DNA from: Hibiscus mutabilis
Taxonomy: Eukaryota > Streptophyta > Magnoliopsida > Malvales > Malvaceae
Reading direction: 5' to 3'
NCBI GenBank assembly: GCA_019671005.1
Contig: CM033718.1
Span: 22,448,014 to 22,512,013 of the forward strand
DNA length: 64,000 nucleotides
Positions 22,992-34,254 of the stretch are shown piece by piece; position 1 is the first letter of the stretch; the number at the start of each line of letters is the position of its first letter. The translations under genes were made by a program, and so were the position numbers. The notes below the pieces were generated by a model, which worked only from the letters and a program-made list of their open reading frames with translations, did no database searches and was not told the DNA's origin.

Positions 22992-24301
22992 CAATGCAAA
23001 GTGATGGCCTTAAGTTCTTCATATATATGATCTAATCTCATTATCCATCTCGCTCTACTGCTTGTCGGACTGCGGTTCCTGGTTACTTAGTGCCATTGCC
23101 AGGCGTATCTGTTACCAATACTCTCTTGAAAGTCTAACACATTGAAGAGAGCGTGGAACTTGAATTAGTGCCATTTCCGGGCTTTCGAAAATTGAAGCAG
23201 TATGTGTGGTGGATTCACCTTGTTGGGCTATCAGTGCATAAATTTGGTGTTTTGACGTTGAAGTTTAAATTGCCAATCTTTTCTGTAAAGGCAAGAAATA
23301 TGGATGTGGTTTTCTAACCACCAACTCATTATTTCAGCTTAAGATTATAATGCTCTGTTCTGATACAGAAACAGAATGAATCTGTTTTAGGCTGGGAACT
23401 GGATGACAAACTGTGTTTTTCATGCTTATTAAGATGGATGGCTTGAATGAAAACAAAAATGATGAGTTCAATGGTGTTTGGAATTTGGATAAGCTTGACC
23501 ATTGTATTATGAATTGACCTAACCTCATTATAGTACAGTACTCAATCGTTCAGCTGTCCATATTAGAACTGTCGTAGAGCATAGTATAACATTATTGCTC
23601 CATTATTTAACAAATGCTTATTCTTCCCCGGCCCACCTCCATGTCTATCCTAATTCCTTCCAATTAGCCCAAAGCTAAATAAATTAATATCTCCCTAATC
23701 TAATCATACGAGTCAAATTCCCATGCAGCGGTGGATCCAGATTTTGGTTATAATTTGTATGTGGGTGGGTACAAACAGTAAAATAGATAAATAACATAAA
23801 GAAATTCAGATTGCTGGGCACATTTGTCCACCTGATCCCAACGTGGACCCGACACTGTTCCCATGTGTTTATCACACGGTAGGAGAAATGCTAGCATTTG
23901 TATCCTGGTGTTTAACACAGGTAGCTGACATATGGATTGTGATTTCAAGATGGGAAAGTAATGTAGTAGAGAGAGAAGAGGAGGAAGGTAGAATGCAGTG
24001 CCAAAGATGAAAATGTGGAAAAATTGTGATGCTGAATGGCCTTACGTTACGTATATCTACATTAACCATCTCTTTTTATGTCTGCGTTTTGACGACAAAA
24101 GTAACATGGCCTTCACATGCAGATCATCATTTGGGTTTGGGATATGGTCGCCGAATTACCCAGGATAACAAAAATACTTTGATCAGCTACCCATAAAAAG
24201 CTTAGCTGTGCCTGTTATGACATTCACCCAAAGTGAAGATAGCTTAGCCCTACCTACTTTTATTCACATAATTGTCCTCACAGCCTACTCCATTCTAACT
24301 T
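22992..24301. other. 3' UTR and intergenic DNA
   Basis: The first few hundred bases are probably 3' UTR of the coiled-coil gene. The three minus ORFs at 23334-24069 show no recognisable domain. A CAGCGGTGGATCCAGATTTTGG word near 23725 resembles a hAT-MITE end, but no partner end or TSD was found. Confidence 0.4.
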
Positions 24302-24309
24302 CTCCTAAA

Positions 24310-24614
24310 TAGGGGTGATGACCGATGACGAGCGGAACTCGAATTAAATAGTTTGAGCTCGGCTTGTTGCTTTCTTTAAATTGTTTTTAAATATTTTTTT
24401 GAAGTTTTGAAAAATAACAATGTGAAAACCTGTTTGGAAAAAGATAATATTTATTTTTGAAGTTCGCAAGTAACCATAGTATATATTTGTAGTATTTTCT
24501 AAATTATTTCGAGCCTGTTCACGAGCTTGGGTCGGTTCGACTCAACTTGTTAAAATCTCGAGCCAAGCCGAGCCCGAGTAACTTACGAGCCAGTCAAGCT
24601 CATTATCACTCCTA
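24310..24614. mobile_element. hAT-type MITE (305 bp)
   Basis: Left end TAGGGGTGATGACCGATG, right end (reverse complement) TAGGAGTGATAATGAGC. Flanking 8-mers CTCCTAAA (24302-24309) and CTCGTAAA (24615-24622) differ at one base. The interior has GAGCTCG / CGAGCC words typical of this MITE class. Confidence 0.7.
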
Positions 24615-24622
24615 CTCGTAAA

Positions 24623-26230
24623 GACAAGGAAACAGCGAACGGTAAAGACACAAATATCATGTGTAAACTTGTAGCATAAAACGATGCTACAAAGATTACA
24701 ATGGTCTCGAAAGAGAATACAGTGAGGAAGCAGGGCCACATAAGGAAGACTGATTCGATAAGATTTCCATGTAGCTTTGAAAGTTGAAACATGGGAAATG
24801 TTAGCCGAATGAAAGGCTGAAGCTATGTATTTAGGAGAAATATATTGCTTCAGTTCCCCATAATGTGTTCTTTATTATTGTGGTTGTAGAAGTTGCTGTA
24901 TGGCAGAACCACATGGGCAGTCGAATAAATGTTTGAGAATTATACACATACACGAACTCCACAACCACAACACCAAGTTTCTGCCCCCCATATGCTTCAG
25001 CCACCCTTTGGCCTTAACCTTAGCACCTGATGTTTTTAATGGTTGGTCTGGTATATAGCCAAAGACAGTACATAAATATTTACTTTGCCGAGTGCCAACT
25101 AAGCTAACCTTGCGAGACAGCTAGCAAATACGTTGATATTATACCTTTGTCTCGTGTCTCTTCCAGTTGGTGAAATGCAGGGCTGAAAAACAATGTCAAG
25201 ACTTTATATAATGTGGTTTTTGAAGCCATTGCCCATGCTTCCTCCTCAATGACACTCTCGTCACATGGGGCTAAGCCTTGTTCGATGTCTGCCGGAGGCT
25301 TTCAATTGGTTATTAGCAATAAAGAGAGGGTCCAGAGGGACACCAAGCAGCGCAGATTTAGCCCAGCCAAGCTAAATGTTGAACATGCCAAACTTTGGGT
25401 TAAGTGGGACAAAAGCTGGTCGCTTTGTGCTGTGGATGTGGTCCATAAACAACCGAAAAATCCACTTCCCTTTGTGTTTTGACCAACTTCTATTATGAGG
25501 AAAGGACTAAACTATGGGAAATTCCGTGGCGTTGGGACAAGCATTCATTGCCCTTGTGGACTATGCTTCCATTGCATTAATCTTCATTTAGTTGACTCCT
25601 TCACGTACATTGTACCACGACGCATGAATAGCGATAGGTGGTCCTTGATTTGAAGGCTTAAATGATACTCGTATGAAACCAGCTAACCACTTGAGGTCCT
25701 TTCATATGCCAAAAGTTATGGCAAATACTATACACAAACTGTATGGTATATGTTAGTTAAGATACTTATGTGTGACATCCGCCTACGGCACATTTAGTGA
25801 TACGATCTTTCAAATATATCGTACACTTATCCGAATCCGTTAACATAATTGAGAACTGCTCGTTTATGTCTAGTTTTGTATACGAAGGTTAAGCCAATTA
25901 TGGGAAAGTTTGAGAAGTCGAACTTTCCGAATTATGTCAAAGAGAGTGATAAGGACAATCCCTTTTGTTTCCATTTTTATTTTGGTAACTTGGTTCTCAG
26001 CCATAGAATAGGCACGAGAAGAGACTGATGGTGGAGAAGTTTGAGAAGGAAAAAACAGAGGAAGAAATGGACCCATGTTGTCTATAGGAGAGGCGACATG
26101 ATTGGGTAAGCCCCATTGGGACTAAACCCTGCATGCCTTTACGTTCAGTCATCTCCAATACATTAGCACATGACATTGTTTCAGTGCCAAATTCTCTCTT
26201 TAACTGTCCATTCATTCATTCCCCCACCCC
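24623..26230. other. Intergenic / SAUR upstream region
   Basis: No supported gene. The 89-residue plus ORF at 25213-25482 has no recognised domain and no promoter or splice context. GTCTC-containing words (25150-25158, reading TTGTCTCGTGTCTC) resemble auxin response half-sites (TGTCTC) but lie more than 1 kb from the SAUR start. Confidence 0.4.
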
Positions 26231-26231
26231 A

Positions 26232-26239
26232 TATAAATA
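26232..26239 (+). promoter_or_regulatory. TATA box of the SAUR gene
   Basis: TATAAATA, about 83-90 bp upstream of the ATG at 26322, with a CT-rich leader between. Spacing fits a short plant 5' UTR. Confidence 0.65.
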
Positions 26240-26321
26240 TCCTCTATCCCTTATTCTTTCCCCCACCAACTTTCTTTCCAATTCTCTAAGTACTCCAAAG
26301 CTCGAGTGATCTAATCCAAAT

Positions 26322-26639
26322 ATGGCAATCAAGAAATCAAACAAATTAACTCAAACCGCAGCCATCAAACAGATTCTGAAACGGTGCTCGAGCTTCGGGA
26401 AGAAACAAGGTTATGATCATGAAGGAGGGCATCCGGACGATGTACCCAGAGGGCATTTCGTTGTGTATGTGGGAGAGAACAGGAGCAGATACATAGTTCC
26501 GATATCCTGGTTGACTCACCCCGAGTTCCAGAGCTTGCTTCAAAGAGCTGAAGAGGAGTTCGGGTTTAACCACGACATGGGGCTCACGATTCCTTGTGAA
26601 GAAGTAGTTTTTCGGTCTCTAACAGCCATGATCAGATGA
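26322..26639 (+). CDS. SAUR family protein (small auxin-up RNA), 105 aa
   Basis: Single-exon gene, as usual for SAURs. Residues about 40-104 form the SAUR domain: DVPRGHFVVYVGE, RYIVPISWLTHPEFQSLLQ, AEEEFGF, GLTIPCEEVVF. The N-terminus is basic (KKSNKLTQTAAIKQILKRC). SAUR proteins are short-lived growth regulators; family members inhibit PP2C.D phosphatases and so raise plasma-membrane H+-ATPase activity and cell expansion. The start is the first ATG after the TATA box and gives the common family length. No clear DST instability element was found in the following 250 bp. Which subgroup it belongs to was not resolved. Confidence 0.95.
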   Translation: MAIKKSNKLTQTAAIKQILKRCSSFGKKQGYDHEGGHPDDVPRGHFVVYVGENRSRYIVPISWLTHPEFQSLLQRAEEEFGFNHDMGLTIPCEEVVFRSLTAMIR

Positions 26640-27203
26640 AAGAAGGAGAGTTTTGATTCATTGGTTGCAGTTGCAGATGTCATATATTATACCCTCATGC
26701 ATGACATGAGTGGTTTCCCTGACTAATTGACATTTTGTTGAGTTTTTTTTTTTTTTTTTACAATTTGAATTGTATATTGTGCATTGTGCATGTACGTGAG
26801 TTTTTCCCTCATGTGGCACGTATCCCATTTCTACGTGCTCTTGAGTGTGTCCTTAATTGTAATGAAAACATTTCATGGGGAAGTCCATCTTTTTTTTTTT
26901 TACAATTCACATGAATTATGTCCATATATGTAGTCGATAAGCTTCAAGATCTATTCAATGGGGTTGACTTAGGAGAGTTATTCAAGTTGTTCATCAATGT
27001 TGGGCAAGTGCTTGAATTTGAAGTAATTGGGTTTGGCAGCTTCTTAATATCAAATCATCCAAACTTTCAGTCTCTCCTTTTACTTGGATTGAATGGGATA
27101 GTAGACCTACTTCTATTATTGCTTTTTTAATCACGTATTAAATATGCACTGTTAATCAAATGAGCATATATTCTTTTTAGTGCCTTTATTCATTAAAAAA
27201 GTT
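26640..27203. other. SAUR 3' region
   Basis: Contains two T-runs (about 26743-26759 and 26890-26900). The 70-residue Leu-rich ORF at 26918-27130 is not recognised and is probably fortuitous. Confidence 0.4.
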
Positions 27204-27346
27204 GGGTTTAGAATTTAAGATTAAGGTTTAAGGTCAAGACTTAAGATTTAAATTTAAAGTATTAAGTGTAGAATGTATTTTCAAGATTTGAGTTTAAGAT
27301 CTAGAATTTAAGTTAGAGTTTAGAATTTATATTTTAGTGTTAGGTA
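27204..27346 (+). repeat. Degenerate heptamer (TTTAGGG-like) repeat
   Basis: Runs of GGTTTAG, TTTAAGG, TTTAAGA-like words with a loose 7-bp period. An inverted counterpart lies at 29230-29376 with CCCTAAA-like words. Confidence 0.5.
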
Positions 27347-27790
27347 TAAAAGGATGCAAAAAAAAAAAAAAAAAGGAAATTTTTGTTCTAAACTAATAGC
27401 ATAATCAATCTTATGATTTCAAAGTAAATTTCTATTTTTAATTTACTTTTTTCTTCACTTCTATAAATTGAGATTAGTATCAATAAATCAGAGTGGTCAT
27501 TTCTTGAACATCCCATTATTTCAATAACAACAAGTTCAAATCACAACTCTAATCTTGCCAAGTTATATCCCAAGAACAATGGTTCATTCATGTCGGAAAT
27601 TGCACAAAAATGCAACTCTAACGACACATATTTGACAATCATCATGGAGGAGATGTTTTTGGGTCGATTGAACAAAATTTGACTTTTGATTAAGTCGGTT
27701 ATAATAAAAAAAATTATGGACATGGTAAACATTTATCTGAGTCAAAATTAGAAGTTTAAAGCATTTTTAGAGGTTTGACCAATCAAATTC
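27347..27790. other. Intergenic, nothing recognised
   Basis: A-run near 27357-27374 and AT-rich DNA. The minus ORF at 27541-27732 is unsupported. Confidence 0.4.
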
Positions 27791-27798
27791 GCTAACTT

Positions 27799-28461
27799 AG
27801 ATGTTTGGTAAATAGATGATTGTAATAGCGGGTTGGGATGAAATCTCTTTTTGAAAAAGCTCACTTTAAGAGCTTTTTGAGTTAGAGGTTTAGATAAAAG
27901 ACTTATAAAGATTTTTTTGTCATTGATAATTATATATTTTTTTAAATAACATAAATTTAAATAACTAATAAAATTAAAAAAAATAATTTTATAAATAATA
28001 AATTAATGTGTACATATAAATTTAATAATTAATAAAGTTATATTCAAAATAAAATTTTATAAATAAGAAATTAATATATACATTTAAATTTAATAATTAT
28101 TAAAATTATATTAAAAAAATAATTTCAAAAATAAAAAATAATATATATATATAATTCATATATGTTTAGTAATGATATTAAAAAATTAACTTTTATAATA
28201 TAATTAATACTAATTGATATAAAATAATAATAACTAATAAATTATTCAAACAAGTATTGAATATAATTGTGCCCTTATATGCCATTTTGCTTGTTTAAAT
28301 AATCAAACAATTATCGGCTATCAATTAATTATACCAAACACTTTTATACAATCAGCTAATTCAATCCACTAGTTAAATCAGCTAATGCTATCGGTTATCC
28401 GCTATCAGCTAATATAACCCGCTATCCGCTATAAGCTATCTACTAATTGCTAAACATGGCC
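27799..28461. mobile_element. MITE with diverged terminal inverted repeats
   Basis: Left GATGTTTGGTAAATAG and right (reverse complement) GGCCATGTTTAGCAATTAG align, and both ends are followed by GATAGCGGGTT-like sequence. The flanking 8-mers match only 5 of 8, so superfamily and exact ends are uncertain. Confidence 0.45.
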
Positions 28462-29229
28462 TACAACTTTAAATTGATCTAATTAAATAGATATTGTTTT
28501 TTAGTTACTATAAATATATTTATAATAATTAGTGAATATATAATATTTTAATTTAAATATCATAAACATATGTTAGTTAATCGACTTAACTCATCGAACT
28601 GATATTAATGTTTAGTTTATTTTAATAAAAATTGATTTTGTAATATAAGAGGTTATAGGTAAAATTGAAAGAAAAAAATTGAACTTTTTTTAATTTATTT
28701 ATGAAAAGAGAACAATAACATTCAACATATAAATCTAAACAAAAAAATGAAACCATTATAACCACCGTAAAAAATGTCAATGATCACATGTGGTAGACTA
28801 CTAAAATAACAACGATCAAAATTATCGAAAGGGCAAAAAGAAAGTTGTAGGTTTGAGCTGCACCACTTGTCGCCTCCATCATCAACAACACATTGGTTCA
28901 TCTCTCCATCATAGCCTGGCTAAGCTGTTAGGCCAAGCAATTTCAATGTGTTTTACATTACCCGGTGACCATACTGCGAAATGATAAACTAAACTAGAAA
29001 AAAAAAAAAAAACAGTAATGGCCTCATAATATGGACTTAAGAACAGGATATAAAGTAGAAGATAGGAGCTTGCTTTAATTATTTGGTGGTTTAGAACCTT
29101 TAAATGCTTGTATTATCCGCTGAATTAGGATGCCTATCATCTAATGAGATGGGGACTCACCCCTCAAAAAAAAAAAAGCAGTTAAGTATTTATATTTGCA
29201 GACAATTTTTTTTTTGTCTTTTTATGTCT
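28462..29229. other. AT-rich intergenic DNA
   Basis: Two A-runs (about 28997-29012 and 29166-29177) may be tails of old retroposons. The second follows GGGACTCACCCCTC, similar to the end of the SINE-like sequence at 34255-34375. Confidence 0.4.
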
Positions 29230-29376
29230 TAACATTAAAAAATTAAATTTTAAAACATAATCTTAAATTTTAAATTCTAAACTATAAATTCTAAAAAACG
29301 CATCATACAGCTAATTCCTTAAATCCTAACCCTAAATTATAATCTTAAACCTTAACTCTAAACACTAAACTTAAAA
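29230..29376 (-). repeat. Degenerate heptamer (CCCTAAA-like) repeat, inverted relative to 27204
   Basis: Includes AATCCTAACCCTAAATTATA and CTTAAACCTTAACTCTAAAC with loose 7-bp spacing. Confidence 0.5.
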
Positions 29377-29444
29377 TTTTAGTGGGACACCGAAGAAGAG
29401 TAGAAAAGAGACAGATTAATATTCCACATTTGCATTAATCTTTG

Positions 29445-29977
29445 GGAAATTTTAAATCAATAGCCCAGTTTTAATTATTATTTAAAGAAATGACCTCCGC
29501 AGACCTAAATTTAGAAAAATAACCCCCAAATCTGCCATGTATGAAGAACTCGCATCATGGAAATAGCGACTTACGACCTCGCTTTTTGCAAGGAGCGAGG
29601 TCCTCATACGTGGCAACACTTTTCAGAATAACGAACTTAACATGAACTCGCGCTTTGCAAAACGCGAGGTCCCCGAGAATTTGAAGAGCCGGCTTAATTT
29701 ATCGCGGCCTGTTTAATAGAACTCACTTTCCGCTTTGTAAATCGGGCTGGCAGACCAAGCATCCATAGGCATGTTCGAGTAATATTTCAGGGTTATTAAT
29801 CGTAAAGTTTTAGTAAACGTTGAGTTTAGGTGCATAGTACTAGAACTTGTCTTTCATTCGACACCAATATGGGCAAGTTCAGTGCATTGTAAACCGAGTA
29901 AAATTCGCATTGAAAACGGTTCCAAAGCTTGTTTTTGTGAATGAACGAAAATATAAAATGACGTCTATAGGCTTGTT
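29445..29977 (+). repeat. Left terminal inverted repeat of the MULE
   Basis: Begins GGAAATTTTAAATCAATAGC and is matched in reverse complement by 33279-33816 with small indels. It contains repeated sense/antisense words (AACTCGC, GCGAG), making the TIR itself hairpin-rich. Confidence 0.85.
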
Positions 29978-30149
29978 CGGTTTATTAATCAAATAATGTA
30001 CGTTATTTTTTATCTAAAAAAGAACGAAAATAAATATAAAATCTACAAACTATGTAAAAAATAAGGTAGAATAAAATATTTAAAATTATAAAATAAAAAA
30101 TAAAGTCTTGCATAAACATAATTAAATTTTTTTAGACATCCCCCTCGTC

Positions 30150-31184
30150 CTAATGATGCCTATGTCTACCCGTTCCGCACGCGGGTGGACGACGATCTCG
30201 TGACGGATTCCTCTGAATGGCATATGCTCCATCGTCATCGCCGTCATTATCGTCTTCCTCATCATCACCGTCATCATCATCGGCACCATGATCGTCCCCA
30301 AAATGCCGACCACCTTTGGCACCGGGGTCGGTGTAAAACAAGCTCTGCGGTAGCGTCTGCTCGACAATGTTGTAGTCGAACTGTGCTGCCAACGGTGGAA
30401 CATCGAACACCGGAGGAACATATACAAAAGGAGGTGTCGAGTAATATGATGGATGCATCAACATAAATGGACGAAAGGCGTCTGTGATCAAAATCTCGGG
30501 TTGAGGCCCTATTTGCTTAAACTTCTGAGGACCACCCATCTGCAGAAACGATGACGAAGCGGAGTGCATGAATGTTGGTCCTGGCGCTAGAGTCAAAGGT
30601 TGTGCCGCGGACTGATCTGCTACTTGCGCTGTTCTAGATGACGAGGCCCCTACAGTGTGAGTTTGCCGTCTCTAGCTTTCAAGCCCCATTTTGGTACCGC
30701 GTTGCATTGGTTGGTACTGCATCGGCTGATGCTGGATGGCCTGACATTGTGCGGGCAGACAGTTTTGGGAAGGTATCTCAATTTCTCGTTCGCGCTCATC
30801 TCGAGTCAATGTATGTTGCTTCCCATTTTGGTGGTACCACTGCATATAGTCGAATGTGACATCCTGGTCCACAATGCGTTTACAGATGGGCGGCCGCTTG
30901 TCATACCTTGTCATCCATTGGCCGACCCAGTTAGCGTGATGATGACCCCAATGGACTTTTGTCTTCCCATGCCACGTCAACCGATGTAATTCGTCCATAT
31001 TGGATGGCGGCTCCGGAACCCCTTGGACGTAGCCAAATTGTCGCAGAACCCAGTCGGTAGGATGCCACTTGACAATTTCGTAGTTGATGACTGGCACTAG
31101 CAGCAGCCAGACGTGAGAGGTATTTGTAATGTCCTGCGGAATATAGTCTCGAATTGAAGGAGCAGTGTACGATGTCCACAGGAA
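30150..31184 (-). pseudogene. Plant mobile domain (PMD, MAIN-like) ORF carried by the MULE
   Basis: PMD proteins (MAIN/MAIL family and transposon relatives) act in gene silencing and meristem maintenance when domesticated. An acceptor-like AG at 31185-31186 is followed by one frame with FLWTSYTAPSIRDY, NYEIVKWHPTDWVLRQFG, VPEPPSNMDELHRL and HHANWVGQWMTRYD, the PMD C-terminal half. A tail with PTFMHSASSSFLQMGGP follows, then an Asp/Glu-rich stretch (DDDDGDDEEDDNDGDDD) and RRPPACGTGRHRHH. One TAG at 30672-30674 interrupts an otherwise open frame of about 344 codons. The upstream PMD exons are missing. Confidence 0.75.
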
Positions 31185-31290
31185 CTAAACAAAATTTTTT
31201 GAACGTGAGTTATATAAAGTTTGATTAGGAAAATAATTTGAGGAATTAAGAAAAAATGGTCCGAAATCCTGACCTCATCTTGTGTTTTTT

Positions 31291-33161
31291 AAACTGGTCG
31301 TGGCCGCTATTAAGCACTACAACATTGGCCGGGAAGTTACGTCGACTGTGAAGAAAATCCAATCGGATTTCTACATTACGGAGTGCACCCACAAGAAACA
31401 GGGATGTAAGTGGAGGGTTCGTGTATCATCCTTGAAGAAGCTGAGCGGGCTGTGAAGAATCAAGAAACTGGATGGGCCTCATCCATGCACCATGAGCAGC
31501 CTAAGTCAATATCACAAGAACTTGGATGTGCACGTCCTATGCGATACCTTCATGCCACTGGTCAAAGCAAATCCTCGTGTGACGGTTGCCACATGTATAG
31601 CTGCAGCTAAAACACAGTATGGCTACATTCCTGATTACTATAAAACATGGTATGCAAGGTGGCGGGCCGTAGAAAAACTGTTTGGCCAATGGGAGGAATC
31701 TTACAACGAGTGGCTAAAAATGATGCAGAAACACATACCTTGAATGGTTGTGAAACTTGAGATGGCTTCGACATACGAAAATTATCGTGTCGTACCAGGT
31801 GTTTGTCAATTTTACTAGTTGTTTTGGACATTTTCGCAGTGCATTAATGCATTCATGCACTACAAGCCCATGGTTCAGATCGACGATACTTGGTTATATG
31901 GGAAATATACACAGGTCTTACTTCTAGAGGTTGCACAAGACGACAATCTGAAAACTGTTCCTGTAGCCTTCGCAATAGTCCAGAAGGAGGATCTTGAGTC
32001 TTGGGAGTTTTTCCTTAAGAACCTACGGAGACATGTTCTTTCTCTTGTAATGCGAGCAAGGGATGATAAGATATGCGTTATTTCTGACAGAGGCACAGCG
32101 ATCAAGTATGTAATATAGTGTTTGGGCCAGTCCTGGCAGCCTCCCCATATTTACCACCGTTACTGCTTACGACAGATTGCGGCCAACTACTTGCAGCAGT
32201 ACAAGAACCAATATGAACGTGTTCTGGTGCTTCGAATGGGTACGTCTTTTAGGTCATCTGTGTTTATGATATCTTTGCATGTATTGTTCACCCCTAACTA
32301 CTCAATTGTCCTTCTCTAGGTAACTCGCATTACGTACATGAGGTAGACTAGATGTTCGCAGAATTGAGAGCCAGGAATAAAAATGGCGCGAACTACCTTG
32401 CCAAAATTCTGAGGGAAAATGGCTTCGATCATATGACGAGGGTAAACGATATGGTTACATGACAACGAACTTGACTGAGGCGGTTAACTCAGCACTCAAG
32501 GGAGTGCGGCATTTGCCTATCACTTCTGTTGTCAAAGCGGCCAACTATCGTTTGGCTACCCTATTTGCAACCCTAGAAAGACAAGCAACTAAGTACATGG
32601 CAGGTGGCCACAAAGTCCACCCGGACCTCCTCCAATAATTGCAAACTTATGTGAGCCATTCAAATGCGATGACTGCAACTCTCTTCTCTTAAGAGGGCCA
32701 ATCGTTCCGTGTTTCAGAATTTTCGAGGCCGTTGGAAGGCATACAACACAAAGCGTACGTGGTAGATCTAAGGCATAAGACCTGCGAGTGCGGAGTCTTC
32801 CAAACATTCAAATACCTGTGAGCGCACGCCATTGCTACTTGTTCTTCCTAACGGATTCACTACATGAGAGCGCTTGATCCGGTATACTTATTGGAAACGG
32901 TATTCAAGGTTTACAAAAAATAGTTTTCTCCCATCGAAAATGAAAATTGATCCGTATGCCGTTGACGCTGAACCGGCCATACGCCCAGATCCTGCACTAC
33001 TACGAAATAAGGGACGTCCATGATCAACACGAATTTATTGTGTGGAAGATATGGTCGAACATAGAGAAGGAACCAGACAAAAGAAACTTTGCACTACATG
33101 TAGAAATCCCGGACACACGAGTAACAAGTGTCCTAAACGCTCGGGACCTCGTATCGACTAA
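31291..33161 (+). pseudogene. MULE transposase remnant
   Basis: Colinear fragments of a MuDR-type transposase: an N-terminal DNA-binding region (KLVVAAIKHYNIGREV, CTHKKQGCKWRVRVS), the DDE domain with VQIDDTWLYGKYTQVLL and ICVISDRGTAI (two catalytic Asp) and NLTEAVNSALKG (candidate Glu). Next a SWIM-type finger (TCECGVFQTFKYL-stop-AHAIA), and a C-terminal CCHC knuckle in a different frame (CTTCRNPGHTSNKC, ending at TAA 33159-33161). Stops at about 31453, 31741, 32116 and later, plus frameshifts, make it non-functional. Confidence 0.85.
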
Positions 33162-33278
33162 GTGATTGTAATTTCTTACTGTATTATTGTTGATTGTAAA
33201 TAAACTGCGTCCCTCAAATTTTTTCCAAACTTCTCATTGCCTATCAAGACATTTTATATTTTTTTTCCATTCACAAAA

Positions 33279-33816
33279 ACAAGCCTATGACGCCATTTTA
33301 TATTCTCGTCCATTCATAAAACAAGCTTTGGAACCGTTTTCAATGCGAATTTTACTCGGTTTACAATGCATCGAACTTGCCCATATTGATGTTGAATGAA
33401 AGACAAGTTCCAGTACTACGCACCAAAACTCAACGTTTGCTGAAATTATACGATTAATAACCCCAAAATATTGCTCGAATATGCCTATGGACGCTTGGTC
33501 TGCCGGCCCGATTTACAAAGAACTCACTTTCTGCAGAAAGCGAGTTCCATTAAACCGTCCGCGATAAATTAAGCCGGCTCTTCAAATTCTCGGGGAACTC
33601 GCGTTTTGCAGAGCGTTAGTTCATGTTAAGTTTGTTATTCTGAAAAGTGTTGCCACGTACGAGGACCTTGCTCTGTGCAGAAAGCGAGGTCTCAAATCGC
33701 TATTTCCAGAACGCAAGTTCTTCATACATGACATATTTGGGGTCATTTTTTTAAATTTAGGTCAAAAGGGTCATTTCTTTAAATAATAATTATGGGGTTA
33801 TTGATTTAAAATTGCC
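33279..33816 (-). repeat. Right terminal inverted repeat of the MULE
   Basis: Reverse complement begins GGCAATTTTAAATCAATAAC; partner of 29445-29977. Ends directly at the TAATCTTTG TSD. Confidence 0.85.
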
Positions 33817-33825
33817 TAATCTTTG

Positions 33826-34254
33826 TCTACCGGGGTCCATCTGTTTGTGAGACAGAGAGCAAATTTCTAATCTCTTTTGTCCCTTCAATTTTAGGACTCC
33901 ATAAGCAGATAAGTTTGATTACTTGAGCTACCTTCATAAGGAAAACCCATTTTCTGATGATGGGCTTAGATATTATAGGACAATGGCAGTGGCATTCGTT
34001 GTGATTGTCCTCCATATTTAAGGTAACATGGAACCGAGTTGTTAAAGCAGACATGTTGGCTCACGGTCTCATGTGGTCACAATGCCATAAAAAAAACCCA
34101 AACATAAATCTTCCTAACTTGCCAAATCAGGTTTAATAAGAGACGTTATCATCATCTCCAAGACTTTCAGCCTCCCACGTCTGAGTTCTTCCAAGTTTCT
34201 TCTTCTTTTATCTGTATGTTGAGGGTGTGTTAACATTGTTTTAAAAAATAAATT
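33826..34254. other. Intergenic between MULE and RPL8
   Basis: No gene supported; the 75-residue minus ORF at 33827-34054 is unrecognised. Confidence 0.4.

Larger units (their letters stand above)
29445..33816 (+). mobile_element. Mutator-like element (MULE), 4372 bp, with perfect 9-bp TSD
   Basis: TAATCTTTG flanks both ends (29436-29444 and 33817-33825). The termini are long inverted repeats (29445-about 29977 and about 33279-33816) sharing blocks such as TTATTTAAAGAAATGACC and AAACAAGCTTTGGAACCG. Inside are a broken MULE transposase on plus and a plant-mobile-domain ORF on minus, arranged head to head with only about 100 bp between them. The 9-bp TSD and long TIRs are diagnostic of the superfamily. 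Both genes lack their 5' ends, suggesting an internal deletion. Confidence 0.93.

Noticed and set aside
25213..25482. 89-residue ORF upstream of SAUR
   Set aside because: No recognised domain, no TATA or splice context; likely chance.
26918..27130. Leu-rich 70-residue ORF downstream of SAUR
   Set aside because: No similarity recognised, no promoter; low-complexity hydrophobic run.
30185..30466. His/Arg-rich plus-strand ORF (HRHRRHYRLPHHHRHHH)
   Set aside because: Antisense shadow of the Asp/Glu-rich tail of the PMD frame; no independent support.
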